From Microglena sp. YARC (Eukaryota; Chlorophyta; Chlorophyceae; Chlamydomonadales; Chlamydomonadaceae): a stretch of 64,000 nucleotides of DNA. Made by a program: the position numbers and the translations under genes. Location: the NCBI GenBank assembly GCA_022414725.1, contig CM039464.1, forward strand, positions 9,541,527 to 9,605,526. Direction: 5' to 3'. Numbering within the stretch: the first letter of the stretch is position 1; each line of letters begins with the position of its first letter. The notes under the pieces were generated by a model that saw nothing but the letters and a program-made list of their open reading frames with translations, did not search any database and had not been told where the DNA came from. Of the stretch, positions 30,101 to 40,000 are shown piece after piece.

Positions 30101-30909
30101 GTGGGTGTTAGTGTGGGTGTAGCTCAGGCCTTAGTGGCTTGACCGCACATGGGGAGGGCACTAAGGTGGTGGTGACGAAGGGCAAGGTAGGTTTGTGTGT
30201 TGGTGTGTGTGTGCTGGTGTGGGTGCTGGTGTGTGGGAATCAGGGTGATGGGAGGGAAGGGGAGGGGAGTGCCATAAGACCTTCCTTCACCACCCTCCAC
30301 CACATCCACCACCCTAAACCATCTCCACCGTCCTACACCACCCTCCACCCCCTCCACCTCCCTCCACCCCCTACACCACCCTACACCACCCTACACCACA
30401 GGATCCCCACCAAGTACCCTATCCACCCACCTACCCCTTGTGCCCTGCACACCCACAGCAACCTTGTCATCACCACCTCACCCACCACCACCTCCACACG
30501 TCCAAACCCACCCACCACCTCCACCTCCACCCAATTACCTCTCCCTACTCACACAGCTGCCCCCTGCACTCTGCAGATCCATGGAAACCGTGGAAATGGC
30601 GTGGTGGTGGATGAGGCTGCCCACGCACAGATGTCTGACTGTGAAATCAGCGGTAACGGGGGGGAGGGAGTGTCACTCACCAGCGAAGGCACCATCCTCA
30701 TAGGTCACCGCCTAAGCATCACCTCTAACCAGCAGGGTGGCGTGTGGGTCGGTGATGAAGCTTTCGTTGAGTTGTACGAGTCCAACCTGGTCGGGGGTCA
30801 CTCGGAGAGTGTGTTTGTCATGGGTGGGGGCACCTTGGCCCGTTTGCACAAGTGCACAATAGACAAGGATCCTAAAGCTAGTGTGAATGGGAAGGTGGAG
30901 CGATTGTGA
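21138..30909 (+). CDS. Unrecognised protein: helical N-terminus, one hydrophobic segment, C-terminal right-handed beta-helix
   Basis: Exons 21138-21155, 21416-21533, 22147-22301, 24408-24614, 25737-25961, 27579-27647, 29843-30094 and 30577-30909 join in frame into about 458 residues. Residues 1-97 form a charged, helix-rich region (CLAVWLEKENVSAEAIDQLC, then EVPALSSLMAMKLLKHLAKH) of SAM/death-fold size, not assignable by eye. About residues 98-120 are hydrophobic (GILFHLLLLCSGIGIGVVMM), a likely membrane segment. EFSDFV occurs twice after it. An Ala/Ser linker leads to a beta-helix region with repeated N-G-x-G-V turns (NITIRSGSI, HGNRGNGVVVDEA, ISGNGGEGVSL, TSNQQGGVWVGDEA). Such folds bind or cleave polysaccharide or act as scaffolds; no catalytic residues are evident. 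The first exon (MSGQWK) is the least certain. Introns contain exon-edge arrays. Confidence 0.78.
21416..21533 (+). CDS. Beta-helix gene exon 2
   Basis: The tandem acceptor CGCAGCAG (NAGNAG) allows a start at 21413 or 21416, giving an optional Gln. It encodes GFEDCLAVWLEKENVSAEAI onward and ends in phase 1 at donor GTATGT (21534). Confidence 0.82.
22147..22301 (+). CDS. Beta-helix gene exon 3
   Basis: The acceptor TTTGCAG ends at 22146. The frame continues YGG from exon 2 into ACDDIAVWEGDDARQLNLLL and a Lys/Arg-rich end. Donor GTGAGA is at 22302, phase 0. Confidence 0.85.
22525..23045. repeat. 26-bp minisatellite GAAATGAAAGAAATGACACAAGCAAG
   Basis: About 20 units with small substitutions. 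The unit resembles the end of exon 3 (AAAAAGAGACAAAGCAGAAGG), so it may be a very old exon-edge array. That origin is not certain. Confidence 0.92.
23155..23870. repeat. TTTAGGG-like patches and a 68-bp tandem repeat
   Basis: TTTAGGG words at 23157-23175 and 23290-23360 are followed by about six units containing GGATTTCTGAAGGGGGTCCC, TTGAGGGGCTAAGAGAGGGA and GATGAGGCAATGTTCATAAG. Confidence 0.88.
23875..24407 (+). repeat. Exon-edge array: four copies of the 5' edge of beta-helix gene exon 4
   Basis: Copies begin with CAGCCTGGCGTATGTGGCAT at about 23881, 24009, 24142 and 24274, with the real exon at 24408. Each keeps about 85 bases of exon sequence (TGTTGTTGCTCTGCTCTGGC and so on to GATGATGCAGGCCC), then switches to CTGTTTGGCACATGAG and intron filler. 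Confidence 0.9.
24408..24614 (+). CDS. Beta-helix gene exon 4 (membrane segment and EFSDFV repeats)
   Basis: The acceptor CCCTGCAG ends at 24407. It encodes PGVCGILFHLLLLCSGIGIG, then VVMMQ, a polar stretch with HHH, and the duplicated EFSDFV motif, ending VEKAK at donor GTGAGA (24615), phase 0. A 3'-edge copy with donor lies at 24697-24745. Confidence 0.82.
24615..25260. repeat. GGGGAGGGGAAGG purine-rich tract with one exon 3'-edge copy
   Basis: The 3'-edge copy (GTGAGCAGCATCGTGGGCAA, then GGTGAGAGG) lies at 24705-24750. From 24840 the intron is G/A-only low complexity. Opposite-strand Pro/Leu/Ser frames are artefacts. Confidence 0.88.
25490..25540 (-). mobile_element. Fragment of the dispersed 0.2-kb family
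   Basis: Its reverse complement starts ACAAGTCCTATGCAGCGTCG and continues CAAGCGACGCGGAAAATTGG, matching the 5' end of the copies at 27806 and 49130. Confidence 0.7.
25737..25961 (+). CDS. Beta-helix gene exon 5
   Basis: The acceptor GCTCAG ends at 25736. A 5'-edge decoy (CAGGATGCTCGAGCTGTTGC) lies at 25601-25625. It encodes an Ala/Gln/Ser-rich linker, then SSSKLADLADLISAAKEPTI and GDLLNVIQ. Donor GTAGGG is at 25962, phase 0. Confidence 0.82.
25962..26150 (+). repeat. Exon-edge array: two copies of the 3' edge of exon 5 with donor
   Basis: Copies of GACCTCCAGGACAAGACTAT ... AATGTGATTCAG followed by GTAGGT (ending about 26045) and GTGGGG (ending about 26129). Confidence 0.9.
26370..26445. 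repeat. C-run and (CA)n microsatellite
   Basis: A C homopolymer followed by CACACA and CCCACACG words. Confidence 0.8.
26576..26646 (+). mobile_element. Truncated tRNA-derived SINE with 13-bp target-site duplication
   Basis: Reverse orientation of the copy at 46503. It is flanked by the perfect direct repeat TAATGATTGTCAG at 26563-26575 and 26647-26659. Only the 71 bases of the 3' end are present. Confidence 0.88.
26740..27135. repeat. About 45-bp minisatellite, eight to nine units
   Basis: Units contain AGCAGCTTCTTGGCAGCTCC followed by TTTTCCCCGTCCTTGGGCCA. Confidence 0.93.
27236..27578 (+). repeat. Exon-edge array: two copies of the 5' edge of exon 6
   Basis: Copies begin after TGCAG at about 27262 and TACAG at about 27432, each with ATTTGTAGCGGATCCATAGA. 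They match the real exon at 27579. The intervening words are CCATGACCTCCTGTAACC. Confidence 0.9.
27579..27647 (+). CDS. Beta-helix gene exon 6
   Basis: The acceptor ACCCGCAG ends at 27578 and donor GTGAGG starts at 27648. It encodes 23 residues, VRADNITIRSGSIDSPNALQ and LFE, phase 0 at both ends. This is a typical first turn of a beta-helix. Confidence 0.83.
27806..28025 (+). mobile_element. Dispersed 0.2-kb family, full copy
   Basis: It runs from ACAAGTTCTATGCAGCGTCG to GGGGGGCTCCGCCAAAAAAC. An internal (GGAT)n/(GGAC)n patch lies at about 27940-27970, where other copies have GGTCACACAGACGG. Confidence 0.8.
28320..29600. repeat. Array of a TACGCCTTATTACGAGGCGTGAGG repeat
   Basis: At least eight copies of a unit with AATAAATAGTACGCCTTATT, ACGAGGCGTGAGGTTGAGGG and CCCGTTTGCTTGCACTGGGG. 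Single copies also occur at about 35265-35340 and 36325-36400 inside the pyrophosphatase introns. A truncated tRNA-derived SINE lies at 29015-29100. Confidence 0.8.
29015..29105 (-). mobile_element. Truncated tRNA-derived SINE
   Basis: GAACGCCTGGTGGGGCGTGG and TGTTAAGGGAGCCCC match the 3' portion of the full-length SINE. No clear target-site duplication was found. Confidence 0.7.
29600..29842 (+). repeat. Exon-edge array with telomere-like CCCTAAA filler (two copies of exon 7 5' edge)
   Basis: Exon-edge copies start after GGCAGG or CGCAGG at about 29634 and 29739, with the real exon at 29843. Each carries about 70 exon bases (TACTAGGCCACCACTTCAAG and so on to GCAAAGAATTC). The space between is CCCTAAA/CCCCAAA telomere-like repeat, which serves as the pyrimidine-rich stretch ahead of the acceptor. 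Confidence 0.92.
29843..30094 (+). CDS. Beta-helix gene exon 7
   Basis: It encodes 84 residues, VLGHHFKLEELTVNGKSKEF to KVVVKKSK, with beta-helix turns (VKGCTIAGGEAAIAIKDGA, VDVTGSDLSGLAVHGEG). Donor GTAGGT is at 30095, phase 0. A 3'-edge copy with its own GTAGGT lies at 30121-30190. Confidence 0.88.
30095..30576 (+). repeat. Intron with one exon 7 3'-edge copy and CCACC-rich tract
   Basis: The 3'-edge copy at 30121-30186 (GGCCTTAGTGGCTTGACCGC, then GGTGGTGGTGACGAAGGGCA) is followed by GTGTGTG and CCACCTCCACC low complexity up to the acceptor. Confidence 0.85.
30577..30909 (+). CDS. Beta-helix gene last exon
   Basis: The acceptor CTCTGCAG ends at 30576. It encodes 110 residues with repeated turns (IHGNRGNGVVVDEA, DCEISGNGGEGVSLTSEG, NQQGGVWVGDEAFVELYES) and stops at TGA 30907-30909 after GKVERL. 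Confidence 0.9.
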   Translation: MHGNRGNGVVVDEAAHAQMSDCEISGNGGEGVSLTSEGTILIGHRLSITSNQQGGVWVGDEAFVELYESNLVGGHSESVFVMGGGTLARLHKCTIDKDPKASVNGKVERL

Positions 30910-31065
30910 TAGCGCTCTTCCTTATTTAGCGTAGGGGAGGGCACCCGGTGCCTCAGAAAGTGTGTTTTGCATGGGTGGGGGCACCTTGACTCGGTTGATA
31001 CCGAGCTAGTGTGAATGGGGTGGTGGAGAGATTGTGATAGTGCTCTTCCTTATTTAGCGGAGGGG
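30910..31065 (+). repeat. Diverged duplicate of the beta-helix gene 3' end
   Basis: CTCTTCCTTATTTAGCG occurs at 30914 and again near 31040. Between them lies a diverged copy of the last exon end (GAGAGTGTGTTTGTCATGGG against GAAAGTGTGTTTTGCATGGG) including the GAGCGATTGTGATAG/GAGAGATTGTGATAG stop region. Confidence 0.85.
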
Positions 31066-32859
31066 AGGGCACCTCGTATGGTAACTGTGTGGGGCACCCT
31101 TCATAAAGGGTACCAAGAATTTGAATTTGAATTGTTACGTGGTGTTTCAGCCAACCCCGGGCTGCTCTATGTATTACAATTCCAAGTCCCCCTGTGCAAT
31201 ACCCACGGATTCCAGGGAGCTAAGCGGATTATACCGTTTAAACACGTGCCCAGGTCCTTAAAACGTTTTGCAATTAGGATGGCCAACAATTTTTCTAAAA
31301 TGTAGTGAATCTACTGTGCATCTAGGGCCTTAGGAAACCCCTCAACCACTCCTCCTCGACCACACACCTCGACCTCGACCACACTTCGACCACACCTCAG
31401 AATTCACTACCTTGTTGGAACAAGGGTGTCCATCATAACTGCACAATTTGAACTTGAAGTTGGTTACATAGCTTCAGCCAGTAATTTGGCTGCTCGCCGT
31501 CTTCATTACTGAAAAATGCTATAAGGACACCAAAGCAAAATGAAATCCGCCTGCCTGTTCACTTGGGAATGGATAGGGAATGGAACAAATTGCATCATAT
31601 GATATCATGTCATCATACGATATCATATGATGCCGGCAGTCTTCTTGGGCCAAAGTTACCATTTGTATACAATATCATATGGTGCAATTTGTATGATATC
31701 AATATCATATGATATCATACTCGCCTATGGTCAATATCATATGATATGCCTGTCCCTGGGTATGAAGGGGCCTGGTTCTAGTTTAGATGGTGTTGCTTAG
31801 GTTAGGCTGAAAGTTGGTATTCTTATAGTGGAGTCCCCACTGCTTGGTGGGTGGGATTGTGGTTGTTGAGGCCGCTCTGTCCACCGTCTCAAGTGTACGT
31901 GAACAAGATGCTTAAATATACTATATATATACGGCAAGCACCGTTGATACTGGAAGCTGGGATTGTTGGGAGGGGGGGTCGTTCAGGACGCTACGTCGCA
32001 GACGCACCGTCGAAAGGGTCCGTTGCGTCGCAGGACGCAATGTGGGGAGGGTCTGTTGACCAGAAGAAAGGGTCCGGACGCAGGCTATAAAATTGGTTGC
32101 GTCTCAGGCAGCAAAGCTGGGGGTCGTCCTGAAGTACCCTGGGGGGGGGATTCTCCCGTATACATCATTGCATTCGGAAGTCAGGACCTCCTGAGTCTTG
32201 ACATATGATTCCCCGCAATTTTGATCATTACGGCGCTATTCAACTATTGAGCTGGTGTGTGACGTTCATAATCGGGTTTGCACAATATATTGTGGTTAGG
32301 GGAAAGCCTGACTGTTGCCCGGCTTCATAAGTGTGCAAGGGACACGGTTTTGTTTGTATTCATGCTCTCTATTCAACGTCCATTCGGTCCTCATTTTTCT
32401 GGTATTGGGCGAATTTATCAGCCTGTAGGCTGCTAACCGTCTGCGGACAGAGTAAACAGAGGTTGTATGAACGCTACTCCTGCACACTCCAGATTGGATT
32501 TAATTTTTGAATGATCTTTAAACCAACCCTGGGCTGCTCACCGTCCTCCAAATCCAAGCATTTGCAGGAGTGAAAAATGATTTGGGCAGTCCAAGCACTA
32601 CTCCTAAACAAACGTTATTATCCTACAAATAACGCAAGAGATCACGTTTCGAATTTCAAATCAAGATAAGACTCGCAAAACGCTTGGCCGGCTGAGTCTA
32701 CATGGGCGATCCGGTACAGATCCGGTTATAATAATCAATCCGGTACTATCGAAGCGTTTGAATGACTGAGCATTGAGATTGTCGCTCGGATAGCATTCCC
32801 GTATTTCTTTTGTTGGAAACTCTCCGATCGGCTGTCGTCGATCTTGACGTCTGTTCACA
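31066..32859. other. Intergenic region upstream of the pyrophosphatase gene
   Basis: 1.8 kb without a recognised gene. It holds palindromic ATCATATGATATCAT words at 31595-31750, an inverted copy of the dispersed CGTCGCAGGACGCA repeat at 31985-32060, and otherwise complex sequence. The promoter of the pyrophosphatase should lie near 32.5-32.8 kb, but no TATA box or other motif is convincing. Confidence 0.5.
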
Positions 32860-32942
32860 ATGTGGTCGGAGTCATTTGTTAGTTTTTTTATCTTTGGCTC
32901 TGCCATCCTCGCGGTTGTCTTCGCTGCCTGGACATGGAAGAG
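32860..32942 (+). CDS. Pyrophosphatase exon 1 (start, first membrane helix)
   Basis: ATG at 32860. It encodes [20 protein letters not shown] then FAAWTWK and two bases of an Arg codon. Donor GTGCGA is at 32943, phase 2. Equivalent to the first helix of plant enzymes ending WYVVSRV. Confidence 0.85.
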
Positions 32943-35900
32943 GTGCGATCTTTTGCATCCGCTGTCCTCTTCGGGTAGCATGACTTGGTTACCGCCCCTC
33001 CATGGGTAGCGACTTCGGTTCCATTCCACAGTGGCCAGCAACTGCTTTTTTAGTATTTCAAAATGGTTCCATCTGATCTCCCCCTTGAACCAAGCTAAGG
33101 GCAGCTTGTTTTTTTGTTCGAGGGTCGAGATTGGTGAATAGCTTAATTAGCTCTTGTGATTTTCGGGCCTCTGGAACCCAGCCGAGCCTTCCCCGTTTTT
33201 CGACCCCCCCCCAGGGTTGCCCAGATCGAGGTAGGCAGCTCTAGCGGTGGCCCTTCCGCGCGCGACCTTTTCGAGGAGGGACGAGGTGAGGAGGCTCGAG
33301 GTACCGGTGTCGGTACCAGCACAGGCAAGGTTGCCGCCAGACGCGGGGTGAAGCAAACCCAAGGGAAGGATGCAAAGCCCTACGAAGGCATGCTCGAGGA
33401 GGCTAGGGGAAATGAGGTGAGAGGCGAACTGTTCTCACATTTGACAGTTATGACAACATCCTGACTAAAAAAGAGGGCTTAGTCAGGGCTTAGGTAAACC
33501 TGATAAGAAGTGCACTTAGCAATTAAACCTCAACTATTTCTGACAAGCTCATGTACGTGGGGCTGAGTCCAATTGTTAGACTGGACATCATGGTGTGTAC
33601 TACAGCTCAGGGATGGACAGAGGCTGGGGCTGTTATGGAGATCCCAGGAGAAGATATAGCTGATACTATGTAGCTGAAATGCCTTGTTGCATGAACTCCT
33701 ACGAAAAGGGGGTTAGGTGCACTTAATCTGTATAACTCCCTCAGTGTCTACTCTCATGGCATGGAGCTGTGGGGGGTTGGGGTTGGGGTTGGGGGGGGCT
33801 GATCAGAAGGGCTCTTGTACATGCTTAACCCTTGGGGGTGACGCATGAACCACCATAACCACCACCACCTTCACCACCACCACAACCATCACCACCACCA
33901 CCATCACCACCACCCTCACCACCGCCCTCACCACCACCACCACCGCCACCTTACCCACCACCACCACCAAGTTCCACCCCCCTAATCGCCCCCTACCTTT
34001 GTCACCTGCGCAGGAGGCGGTCACCAAGGCTGCTGAGATTCAGGAGGCCATCACTGAAGGTGCCACCTCTTTCCTGGTGACTGAGTACAAGCACATGGGC
34101 GTCTTCATGGTGCGGTTCATGTCTAGGGAATGGCAACTAATATTATTGTTTGAAAAACTAATATTAATAACATTATTACAGTGTCACAATCAAATTACTT
34201 TTTCAAATAGATTCAAAATTTTGGTGAGACAGCTTGTCCGACTAATATTATATAATATTACATAATATTATGTATTCACTAATATTATAGAACATAGCCG
34301 AACCCTACTCATATCTTGTGAAGCCTATCGGTAGACAAAGCTTATATCAATAGGCTGAGAGCGATATGATATACCCGCTCCCGCAATACAGGTTAGGGTT
34401 ACAGCGGGCATGTACGGCTGTACCCTCTCTACTATAACATCATGCATGTTGGCAGCATATTGGATACCAAGAAACTTGAATGCAAGCGGTCATCTCTATT
34501 CTCCTCTCAATTTTCGATCACTGCATGGTAACCAACTCATAACCAGTCCTACGCTAGCAGTCCCCCCCCCCCCCCCCCCTGCCTCATGCATGTGCATATT
34601 TATTTATATTGTTGCCCCCACCCCACTCCACCCCAATATAATGCATGTCATCATGCACGGTGCATTTGTATATTTATTAATATTGTCGCCCCCACCCCAC
34701 CCCACCCCACCCTAATATAATGCATGTCATCATGCAAAGTGCATGTGCGTATTTATTTATATTGTGCCCCCCCCCCCACCACCACCACCACCACCACACA
34801 CACACCCTAAGCTAATGCATATCATCATGCACAGTGCATGTGCACTTCTTTCTAATGTTGCCCCTCCCCCCACCCCCCCACCCCCCCACCCCTCCTCCCA
34901 ACCTACCCCCCCCACCCCCACCCCCCACCCCAACTTACTGCAGATCATCATGGCCGTCTTCATGTGCACCCTCCTGTCACTGGTTACACCCGAGGAGGGC
35001 CGCACCGTTGAGGACGAGCGAAGGAACGGAATCTTCTCTACCATTGCCTTCTTGCTCGGGGCCCTCACCTCATGCCTGTCAGGATACCTGGGCATGATGA
35101 TCGCAACCTTCGCTAACGCCCGGGTTGCCTTGGAGGCTCGCAAGGGTATTGCCCCTTCTTTCATGTGTGGTACGTATACATGAACACTTTTTTAGTACAT
35201 TTCATGTATGAATATATATAGTACGAAAATATAAATTCCAGCCACCATGTGTGGGGCGTATAAATACATACATGGTACGCCTTCTTACGAGGCATGAGGT
35301 TGAGGGGGGCAGCCTATTCGCTTTCACTAGGGCCAACCACCATGTGTGGTGCGTATCTCAGCTGGCCTGCCATTCACGTTTTTGTTCTGACGACGCGCCG
35401 CCATTCCGTCGCTGCACGGCAATGCATGTGTCTCGCTTCATTAGTCAGAAATGCCCCCCCGAACACCCTGGGCTTCCTGCTCTGCGGGGTTTGGGGGGCA
35501 GCGCGTCGCATTGGAATCACACAGAGTATTGGAATCACACCGTCGCACACAAATAAAACAGTACTGCCATTGTGTGACACACAAATAAAACAATACTGTC
35601 ATCGTGTCGCACACAAATAAAGCAATACAAATATAGCAATACAAATAAAGCAAACAAATAAAACAAAACAAATAAAACAATACAATTAAAACAATACTGC
35701 CATTGCGTGGCATGCAACAAATTATAAATATAACAATACAAGTAAAACAATACTGCCAGTGTTCAATATTTGGTTGCCTATGAACTCATTGCTCATTTAT
35801 TTGGGTTCATGTTAGTTTGTATTTGTGTTCCTCTCTCATGCTTCAATCATTCATTGCCCCCATGCCTTACCTGCCCTAACTTACCCCTGTGCCCATGTGC

Positions 35901-36997
35901 CCATGTGCCCATCCCTAACCTGCCCTACCTTACCCCTGCTCTCCTGTGCTCTGCCCTTCCAGCCTTCCGCTCTGGAGCCGTCATGGGATTTTTGCTTGCC
36001 GGTTTTGGTCTCCTCAACCTGTACCTGGCCATCCAAGGTTTCAAGCAGGTAATCTGCTGCCCTTATTTTGGTCGTGCACTCGATTTGAATTTGAATTTAA
36101 ATTTGTGTTTCTTACTGCTCGGCTTTGGTTTTCTCAACCTGTACCTGACCATCCAAGGTGTCAAGCAGGTAATCCTCTGCCGGTCTGCCCTTATCCTTGT
36201 CTTGCACTCGATTTGAATTTGAATTTGAATTTGTGTCTCTTGCTTGCTGGTTTTGGTTTCCTCAACCTGTACCTGGCCATCCAAGGTTTCAAGCAGGCAA
36301 TCCTCTGCATTTCTTTTGATTGTGCATAAATAAATAAATAGTAAGCCTTGGTACAAGGCGTGAGGTTGAGGGGGCCAGCCCGTTTGCTTGCACTGGGAGA
36401 TTTGAATTTTTGTTTCTTGCTGGCCGGTTTTGGTCAACCTGTTTTGAACCTCTACAACCTGTATCTAGCCATCCAAGGTTTCAAGCAGGTAATCCTCTAC
36501 CCTTATCTTGGTCATGCACTCGATTTGAATTTGAATTTGAATTTGTGTTTCTTGATGGCTGTTTTTTGTCAACCTATTTTGACCCTCCACAACCTGTATC
36601 TGGCTATCCAAGGTTTCAAGCAGGTAATCCTCAGCCCTTATCTACATTTTGCACTCGATTTGAATTTGAATTTGAATTTGTGTTTCTTGCTGCTTGGCTT
36701 CGGTCTCCTCAACCTGCACCTGGCCCTTCAAGTTTTCAAGGATGTTGCTTTCTGCCCTCATCTAGATTGTGCATTCGATTATAATTTGAATTTGTGTTTC
36801 TTGCTGCTTGGCTCGGTCTCCTCAACCTGCACCTGGCCATGCAAGTTTTCAAGGAGATCATTTTCTGCCCTTATCTAGATTGTGCCCTAAATTTTATTTT
36901 TTCTAATTGCTGGCTGGCATTGGTCGCACTCACCCATTCACCACAACTCACTTACTCACCCACACACTCAGCCATCCAACTTCTTCCCCACTTCGCC

Positions 36998-37029
<32 letters not shown>

Positions 37030-40000
37030 TTCCGCCCCCACACACTCTCTCTCTATCTCACCCTACCTACATGTACACTAACACCCTCCCCCCCCTCCAC
37101 CTCCCTACCCCCCCCCCCCCCCCCCCCCCCCCCTACCCCCACCCCACCCCCACCCCCCTACCATGCAGTTCTTTGGGGATGACTGGGCTAGCCTGTACGA
37201 GGCCATCACTGGATTTGGTCTTGGTGGATCCTCGATCGCCCTGTTCAGCCGAGTGGGTGGAGGAATTTACACCAAGGCCGCCGATGTGGGTGCTGATCTG
37301 GTCGGCAAGGTTGAGAAGGGCATTCCAGAGGACGATCCTCGCAACCCTGCCGTAATTGCTGGTGAGTTGCCTTGGTGCCTCAATTTGTACCGGTTTCCTT
37401 CCCTGAATTTATACTGGTTGCCTTCCCTTTGTACTGGTCGCCTTTCCTTTGTACCGGTTGCCTTCCCTGGATTTGCACATGTTTCCTATCATTTGTACTG
37501 GTTGTCTTCCCTGGATTTGTGCTTGTTTCCTTCCCTTTGTACTGGTTGCCTTGCCTGATTGTGTACTGGCTTCAGTTGTCCTGTCCTGGTTGGCACTTAT
37601 TGTTTCCGCAGGCCACCACTTGTGTTGTTGTCCAACCCACTGAAGCTGCGATGCGGCGCAACGGACCCCACGTTGCGTCTGCGACGCAGGAAGCAGCATC
37701 CTGAAAAACCCCGGCCACCCCCACCTGCACTACCACCAGCTCCATCGTCAACACCTCCACCTCCCTAACCATCACCAGCAGTAGCATCAACTCAATCACC
37801 ACCACCACGACACACACGCAATTGCACTGCCTACCACCATCTCCACAGACAATGTTGGTTACAACCTTCACCACCATCCTCGTAGACAATGTTGGTGACA
37901 ATGTTGGAGACATCGCTGGCATGGGTGCTGATCACCACCATCTCCATCACCACCACCGCCACCATCTCCATCACCACCACCGCCACCACCCATCGCCACT
38001 CGCACAACCAACACCATCCCCGCAGACAATGTTGGTGATAATGTTGGAGACATCACTGAATACATCGCTGGCATGGGTGCAGATCACCACTATCACCATC
38101 ACTGCCATCACCATCACTGCCATCACCATCACCACCATCTCCATCTCCACCACTGCCACCACCCACCACCCATCGCCACTCGCACAACCACCACCATCCC
38201 CGCAGACAATGTTGGTGATAATGTTGGAGACATCGCTGGTATGGGTGCTGATCACCACTATCACCATCACCACCATCACCATTACCATCACCACCATCTC
38301 CATCACCACCACCGCCACCACCCATCGCCACTCGCACAACCACCACCATCCCCGCAGACAATGTTGGTGACAATGTTGGAGACATTGCTGGTATGGGTGC
38401 TGATCACCACTATCACCATCACCACCATCACCATTACCACCATCTGCATCACCACCACCGCCACCACCCACCACCCATCGCCACTCGCACAACCACCACC
38501 ATCCCCGCAGACAATGTTGGTGACAATGTTGGAGACATCGCTGGTATGGGTGCTGATCACCACTATCACCATCACCACCATTACCATCACCACCATCACC
38601 ATCACCACCACCGCCACCACCCATCGCCACTCGCACACCCACCACCATCCCTGCAGACAACGTTGGTGACAATGTTGGAGACATCGCTGGTATGGGTGCT
38701 GATCAACACTATCACCATCACCACCATCACCATTACCATCACCACCATCTCCATCACCACCATCACCATCACCCATCGCCACTCGCACAACCACCACCAT
38801 CCCCGCAGACAATGTTGGTGACAATGTTGGAGACATTGCTGGTATGGGTGCTGATCACCACTATCACCATCACCGCCATCACCATTACCACCATCTGCAT
38901 CACCACCACCGCCACCACCCACCACCCATCGCCACTCGCACAACCACCACCATCCCCGCAGACAATGTTGGTGACAATGTTGGAGACATCGCTGGTATGG
39001 GTGCTGATCACCACTATCACCATCACCACCATCACCATTACCATCACCACCATCTCCATCACCACCACCGCCACCACCCATCGCCACTCGCACAACCACC
39101 ACCATCCCCGCAGACAATGTTGGTGACAATGTTGGAGACATTGCTGGTATGGGTGCTGATCACCACTATCACCATCACCGCCATCACCATTACCACCATC
39201 TGCATCACCACCACCGCCACCACCCACCACCCATCGCCACTCGCACACCCACCACCATCCCTGCAGACAATGTTGGTTACAATGTTGGAGACATCGCTGG
39301 TATGGGTGCTGATCACCACTATCACCATCACCACCATTACCATCACCACCATCACCATCACCACCACCGCCACCACCCATCGCCACTCGCACACCCACCA
39401 CCATCCCTGCAGACAACGTTGGTGACAATGTTGGAGACATCGCTGGTATGGGTGCTGATCAACACTATCACCATCACCACCATCACCATTACCATCACCA
39501 CCATCTCCATCACCACCATCACCATCACCACCACCGCCACCACCCATCACCACTCGCACACCCACCACCATCCCTGCAGACAATGTTGGTGACAATGTTG
39601 GAGACATCGCTGGTATGGGTGCTGATCACCACTATCACCATCACCACCATCACCATTACCATCACCACCATCTCCATCACCACCATCACCATCACCCATC
39701 GCCACTCGCACAACCACCACCATCCCCGCAGACAATGTTGGTGACAATGTTGGAGACATCCCTGGTATGGGTGCTGATCACCACTATCACCATCACCGCC
39801 ATCACCATTACCACCATCTGCATCACCACCACCGCCACCACCCACCACCATCGCCACTCGCACAACCACCACCATCCCGCAGACAATGTTGGTGACAATG
39901 TTGGAGACATCGCTGGTATGGGTGCTGATCACCACTATCACCATCACCACCATCACCATTACCATCACCACCATCACCATCACCACCACCGCCACCACCC

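Noticed and set aside
32661..33041. 126-residue minus-strand frame over pyrophosphatase exon 1
   Set aside because: It is antisense to an exon whose reading fits the first membrane helix and splices in phase. No independent evidence supports the minus-strand frame.
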